NCBI GenBank assembly: GCA_033549365.1
Contig: JAWSUF010000015.1
Span: 1 to 64,000 of the forward strand
Reading direction: 5' to 3'
DNA length: 64,000 nt
Origin: Acidobacteriota bacterium
Lineage (GTDB): Bacteria > Acidobacteriota > Aminicenantia > Aminicenantales > Saccharicenantaceae
Shown: piece by piece, positions 60,944 to 64,000 of the stretch
Numbering within the stretch: the stretch's first letter is position 1
Layout: every line of letters begins with the position of its first letter
Notes under the pieces: model-generated
The model's database searches: none
The model's input: the letters and a program-made list of their open reading frames with translations, nothing else
What the model was told of the DNA's origin: nothing
Made by a program: the position numbers and the translations under genes

Positions 60944-63562
60944 TCAGCGTCCCCTGCGGCTTCCTCCTCTCTCCTGCTCGCGTTGGAGTTCGATGAGATC
61001 GACTTCGGTCCGGGAGTCGCCGATCAGGTGCCGGCAGAAATAGTCGGCCCGGATCCAGAAGAAATAGTCGTTCATGTCGCCGAAGCCATGGCGCTGGCCG
61101 GGAAAAATGAAGAAATCGAACCGCTTGTTGGCCTTGATGAGCGCCGCGGCCATCCGGTAGGTGTTGGCCGGATGGACGTTGTTGTCCATGTCGCCGGTCG
61201 TCAGAAGAAGTCGGCCCTTGAGGTTGGCGGCGAGTTCCGAGTTCTTATCGATGGCGTATTCGAACGTGACATTCCCGTCCTTGTCGACGACTTCCTTGAC
61301 GCCGTGGTGTTTCTCGCTCCACCATCTGTTGTAGATGTTGTTCTCATGGTTTCCGGCCGAAGACACGGCGACCTTAAAGAAATCGGGATAAACCAGCATG
61401 GCCGCCGTGGACATGAAGCCGCCTCCGGAATGGCCGTAGATGCCGACCCGGTTGATGTCGATGAAAGGATGTCGGGCGGCGAGCTGCTCGACGGCCGCCT
61501 TCTTGTCGGCCAGCCCGTAGTCGCGGAGGTTGCCGTAGCCGAAATTGTGATACCACTTCGAACGGTGAGGGTGGCCGCCGCGGTTTCCGACTTCGATCAC
61601 GATGAATCCGAACTGAGCCAAAGCGACATTCTGGTTGCGGGGCGAAAACGTTTTGGTCACGCTTTCGGTCTGCGGTCCGGGATAGACATAGGCGATGATG
61701 GGATAGGAGCGTCCGGAGTCGAAGTCGAAGGGCTTGTACATCACACCATACAGATCAGTGATCCCGTCGGCCGCTTTAACGGCGAACGGCTCCGGGAAGA
61801 CGAAGCCCTCGGCCTTGAGCCGGGTCAGGTCGGCCGTTTCGAGTTCGAGCAGGAGGTTGCCCTGGGCATCGCGGAGCACGGATTTGGGCGCCGTGTCGAC
61901 CCGGGAATAGGTGTTGACGAAAAATCGCGCCGAGTCGACCATGTCCGCGGAGTGGGAGGCGTCTTCGGATGTGAGAAGCTTCATCCCCGTCCCGTCGAGG
62001 CCGACCCGATAGACACGCATGTAATAGGGATCGCCGGACTCGCGCCCGGCAGCCGTGATATAAACCGTGCGGGTTTTCTCATCAATCCCTTCCAGGGACT
62101 GGCAGGAGAACTCGCCTGTTGTGATGCGGTTTATGAGTTTTCCATCGGAGGTGTAGAGATAATAATGACCCCAGCCGTCGCGCTCCGACCAGTGAATGAT
62201 CTCGCGACCTCCCGCGGTCAGGCGGAGGGGTTTGGTCTCGATGTAGGTGTTGAGTCGTTCTTCGATCAAAACGCGGACGTCTCCCGTTCCCGGATCGGCG
62301 ACACAGATGTCGAGTTTCTTGAGATCGCGGCTCAATCGGGAGAAATAAAGCTTGTCCGGCGTTTCGCTCAGCCAGCGGAGACCGGGCCGTTCGTCGAGCT
62401 CCCGATCGAAGACCGAGGCCGGCGCCGTGGCGATCGACAGCGTCTGGTCCTTGAATTGATCGGCTTTGACCTTCGTCCAGGATTCGGGTTCCAAGTCGTA
62501 AACGAGGATCTCGGGCTGGGGCATTTCTTTTTCGCCCGGCATGGCGTATCGGTAGGTCTCCAGAGTCGGCCGGGGCTGGGCCATATGATTGATAACCCAA
62601 AGATCGGCGACTTTTCGTTCATCCGTTCGAATGAGCGCGAATTTTTTGGAGTCGTGCGACCAGAAGACGGTCACGGCGGGAGAGCGGAAATCCTCCCGAT
62701 CCTTTTCATCCTTTTGGAGTTCTTTTTTATCTTCTTCCCGCAGCGTCCGGGCGTAGCTGTAATGCTCGATGCCGTCCGTCGTGATTTGCGTTTCCTTGAC
62801 GGCGGTATCGTCGGCCTTTTTCAGGGCCAGGGCGTAGGAGTCCGCATCCATGAGATAGAGATTGTGGTTGCGGGCGAAGACGACGGTTTTTTTGTCCGGG
62901 GAGATCTGGGCCCAGCGGGGTCGCTTCGGGGGCTCGACAAAATCCTCGAGAAGAACCAGTTGTCCCGTCGCCAGAGTGTATTCGAAAAAGAGTTTCTTGG
63001 TCTTGGCGTCCTTATCCTTGTCGTTCGTTTTGTCGGCGTCCTCGTCTTTTTTCTCCTGTTGTTGTTCGCCGAGAAGCTCGTCAACGGTCTTGACGGCCTT
63101 TCCGGGAGCGGCGACCATGGCCTCCCGCGGCATTTCGATATCGAATTGAACGGCGGTGTCGTTCTTGACGAATTTGAGCGTTTTGATCGGAAGGTTCTGC
63201 GCATCATAGGGGAACAGGGTGATCTGCATCAGCCTGGCGGCCATTTTGGCGTTGTCGAAAATCGGCGTTTTTGTTTTGCGGTCCGGGTCGACAAGGAAAA
63301 ACGACCGGCCGGAGTCGGTTTCAAAACTGTACCAGAAGCGATCTCCCGTGGCCAGCCATCTGGGGGAGACCGATGTATCCAGAACCATTTTGGCGACCTT
63401 CTGGGATGTCCACCGCGCCGCCAGGTCGTAATTGGCTCGTTCGATGTCGTGAGTCTGTGCGGCGGTTGCCGGTGATGCGAGAAACAAAACAGCTAGAAAA
63501 AGACCGGCCGTGATGGGGAAAACCGCCGGGATTCGCGCTTTTCGGAAGAAGGAGAGTGTCAT
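60944..63562 (-). CDS. secreted S9 prolyl oligopeptidase family peptidase (DPP IV-like)
   Basis: 872 residues. Signal peptide about 1-34 (ending SPATAA). An N-terminal beta-propeller of about 550 residues includes a Lys/Asp-rich insert (about 165-195: KKDEDADKTNDKDKD). The C-terminal alpha/beta hydrolase has nucleophile Ser712 (IYGHSGGGFM), Asp near 790 (TTGDMDNNVHPAN) and His near 824 (GQRHGFGD). YVYPGPQTESV is typical of bacterial DPP IV-like proteases. It removes N-terminal dipeptides (X-Pro) from peptides in the periplasm, matching the M24 peptidase at 44812 and the branched-chain amino acid operons. An AGGAGG site and a strong promoter precede ATG 63562. Confidence 0.93.
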   Translation of the reverse strand: MTLSFFRKARIPAVFPITAGLFLAVLFLASPATAAQTHDIERANYDLAARWTSQKVAKMVLDTSVSPRWLATGDRFWYSFETDSGRSFFLVDPDRKTKTPIFDNAKMAARLMQITLFPYDAQNLPIKTLKFVKNDTAVQFDIEMPREAMVAAPGKAVKTVDELLGEQQQEKKDEDADKTNDKDKDAKTKKLFFEYTLATGQLVLLEDFVEPPKRPRWAQISPDKKTVVFARNHNLYLMDADSYALALKKADDTAVKETQITTDGIEHYSYARTLREEDKKELQKDEKDREDFRSPAVTVFWSHDSKKFALIRTDERKVADLWVINHMAQPRPTLETYRYAMPGEKEMPQPEILVYDLEPESWTKVKADQFKDQTLSIATAPASVFDRELDERPGLRWLSETPDKLYFSRLSRDLKKLDICVADPGTGDVRVLIEERLNTYIETKPLRLTAGGREIIHWSERDGWGHYYLYTSDGKLINRITTGEFSCQSLEGIDEKTRTVYITAAGRESGDPYYMRVYRVGLDGTGMKLLTSEDASHSADMVDSARFFVNTYSRVDTAPKSVLRDAQGNLLLELETADLTRLKAEGFVFPEPFAVKAADGITDLYGVMYKPFDFDSGRSYPIIAYVYPGPQTESVTKTFSPRNQNVALAQFGFIVIEVGNRGGHPHRSKWYHNFGYGNLRDYGLADKKAAVEQLAARHPFIDINRVGIYGHSGGGFMSTAAMLVYPDFFKVAVSSAGNHENNIYNRWWSEKHHGVKEVVDKDGNVTFEYAIDKNSELAANLKGRLLLTTGDMDNNVHPANTYRMAAALIKANKRFDFFIFPGQRHGFGDMNDYFFWIRADYFCRHLIGDSRTEVDLIELQREQERGGSRRGR

Positions 63563-63607
63563 GATGCCGAGCCTCCTGAAAGGATTTTAGGAAATATCAC
63601 ATTCCCT

Positions 63608-63635
63608 ATTATGAGGATCGGCGTCGGAGTGTCAA
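63608..63635 (-). promoter_or_regulatory. promoter of the S9 peptidase
   Basis: Minus strand TTGACA (63635-63630), 16-bp spacer, CATAAT (63613-63608). The ribosome binding site lies just before ATG 63562. Confidence 0.65.
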
Positions 63636-63657
63636 CAAAAACCCGGCATGGTATAAT
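63629..63657 (+). promoter_or_regulatory. promoter of the GNAT gene, sharing its -35 with the divergent promoter
   Basis: Plus strand GTGTCA (63629-63634), 17-bp spacer, perfect TATAAT (63652-63657), then 8 nt to ATG 63666. The -35 hexamer overlaps the minus-strand TTGACA of the S9 peptidase by five bases. Confidence 0.55.
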
Positions 63658-63665
63658 ACAAAATC

Positions 63666-64000
63666 ATGCGTGTGCGCCCCGCCGAAGCCGAAGATTTTCC
63701 ACGAATCCTTCGTTTGGCGGCTTCCCGCGATCTGGATTATCCGGACATGGAAAACGACGGTTTTTTTTTGGCCGAAGATGAACGGGGTCTTCAGGGGATT
63801 GTCGGTCTCAAGCGCCATCCGGACGGACTTGAGCTCTGCGCTCTCGGAGTCGAACCGGCCGCCGAAGGGCGAGGCATCGGACGGGCGCTTGTTGAGGCTC
63901 TGTCCGCTTCGGTGTCCGAAGACCTGTTTCTGGCCACGATCATTCCCGGCTTTTTTGAAAAATGCGGCTTCAGGACGATTGCGGATGGGCCCGATTTCAT
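63666..64000 (+). CDS. GNAT-family N-acetyltransferase (partial, cut by the window end)
   Basis: Opens at ATG 63666 and runs without a stop to the end of the window (at least 111 residues). RPAEAEDFPRILRLAA is the usual GNAT N-terminal helix, the central strand reads LQGIVGLKRHPDGLELCALG, the acetyl-CoA pyrophosphate loop is EGRGIGRAL, and the end reaches the FFEKCGFRTI segment just before the last strand. Close to the whole domain is present. Substrate unknown. A TATAAT lies 8 nt upstream and there is no ribosome binding site, so translation is probably leaderless. Confidence 0.85.
   Translation, partial: MRVRPAEAEDFPRILRLAASRDLDYPDMENDGFFLAEDERGLQGIVGLKRHPDGLELCALGVEPAAEGRGIGRALVEALSASVSEDLFLATIIPGFFEKCGFRTIADGPDF

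Noticed and set aside
60983-63475. 830-codon plus-strand frame opposite the S9 peptidase
   Set aside because: Antisense to a peptidase with an intact catalytic triad; repetitive Val/Asp/Gly translation without domains.

Overview
This 64 kb window has moderate-to-high GC (I estimate the high fifties in percent) and comes from a Gram-negative (diderm) bacterium. Outer-membrane machinery is everywhere: a TonB-dependent receptor, an Omp85 protein, a TolC/RND pump, a secretin, and DUF481 and OmpA-like barrels. The mix resembles genomes of Candidatus Aminicenantes (OP8) or relatives near Acidobacteriota: secreted 6-bladed propellers, a carboxypeptidase-regulatory/TonB receptor, an archaeal-type HMG-CoA synthase with thiolase and DUF35, a spirochaete/mitochondrial-type EF-G1, and much branched-chain acyl-CoA metabolism. 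The taxonomic guess is inference; there is no rRNA or tRNA in the window to anchor it. Nothing suggests a plasmid, prophage or CRISPR array.

Layout. 0-2.1 kb: an AT-richer pair of envelope genes behind a promoter with a G9 tract, then 0.5 kb holding two copies of a dispersed repeat. 2.1-6.6 kb (minus): an NtrC-type regulator, a PDZ/multi-TM/GAF/PAS histidine kinase and a small secreted protein. These are divergent from 6.7-14.3 kb (plus), a type IV pilus/type II secretion assembly operon (PilC, PilB, PilM/N/O/P-like and a lipoprotein secretin with TPR and cohesin-like domains), followed by a THEP1-like NTPase and a MoaD-like protein. 15-17.7 kb: small envelope and redox genes and a metallo-beta-lactamase-fold hydrolase. 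17.9-25 kb (plus): HMG-CoA synthase, thiolase, DUF35, methylcrotonyl-CoA carboxylase (carboxyltransferase, biotin carboxylase and biotin carrier) and methylglutaconyl-CoA hydratase. An acyl-CoA dehydrogenase converges on this operon. 26-29 kb: a TonB receptor and endonuclease V. 29.8-37.4 kb (minus): MeaB-type GTPase, a two-subunit mutase with isobutyryl-CoA mutase signature residues, acyl-CoA dehydrogenase, crotonase, hydroxyacyl-CoA dehydrogenase and thiolase. 37.6-43.5 kb: TolC-MFP-RND efflux. 43.6-51 kb: murein endopeptidase, aminopeptidase P-like protein, an orphan P-loop ATPase beside EF-G, and two secreted proteins. 51-57.4 kb: a 2,116-residue TamB-Omp85 fusion. 57.5-64 kb: a thioredoxin-like protein with a rubredoxin/FTR protein, DUF481 barrel, Zn ribbon, O-antigen ligase-like protein, S9 peptidase and a GNAT enzyme cut off by the window end.

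How it fits together. The two acyl-CoA operons read as one branched-chain carbon module. One can carry 3-methylcrotonyl-CoA (from leucine) through HMG-CoA to acetyl-CoA, or run the other way. The other can isomerise isobutyryl-CoA (from valine or isobutyrate) to butyryl-CoA and beta-oxidise it to acetyl-CoA. Peptidases and the TonB receptor fit a peptide-using lifestyle.

Most notable: (1) the single-chain TamB-TamA/BamA protein; (2) a bacterial copy of the archaeal thiolase/HMGCS/DUF35 triad embedded in a leucine-type operon with no HMG-CoA lyase in view; (3) a mutase likely to be misnamed methylmalonyl-CoA mutase; (4) several genes whose -10 box lies only 6-8 nt before the start codon, suggesting leaderless mRNAs; (5) a G9 tract in a promoter spacer.
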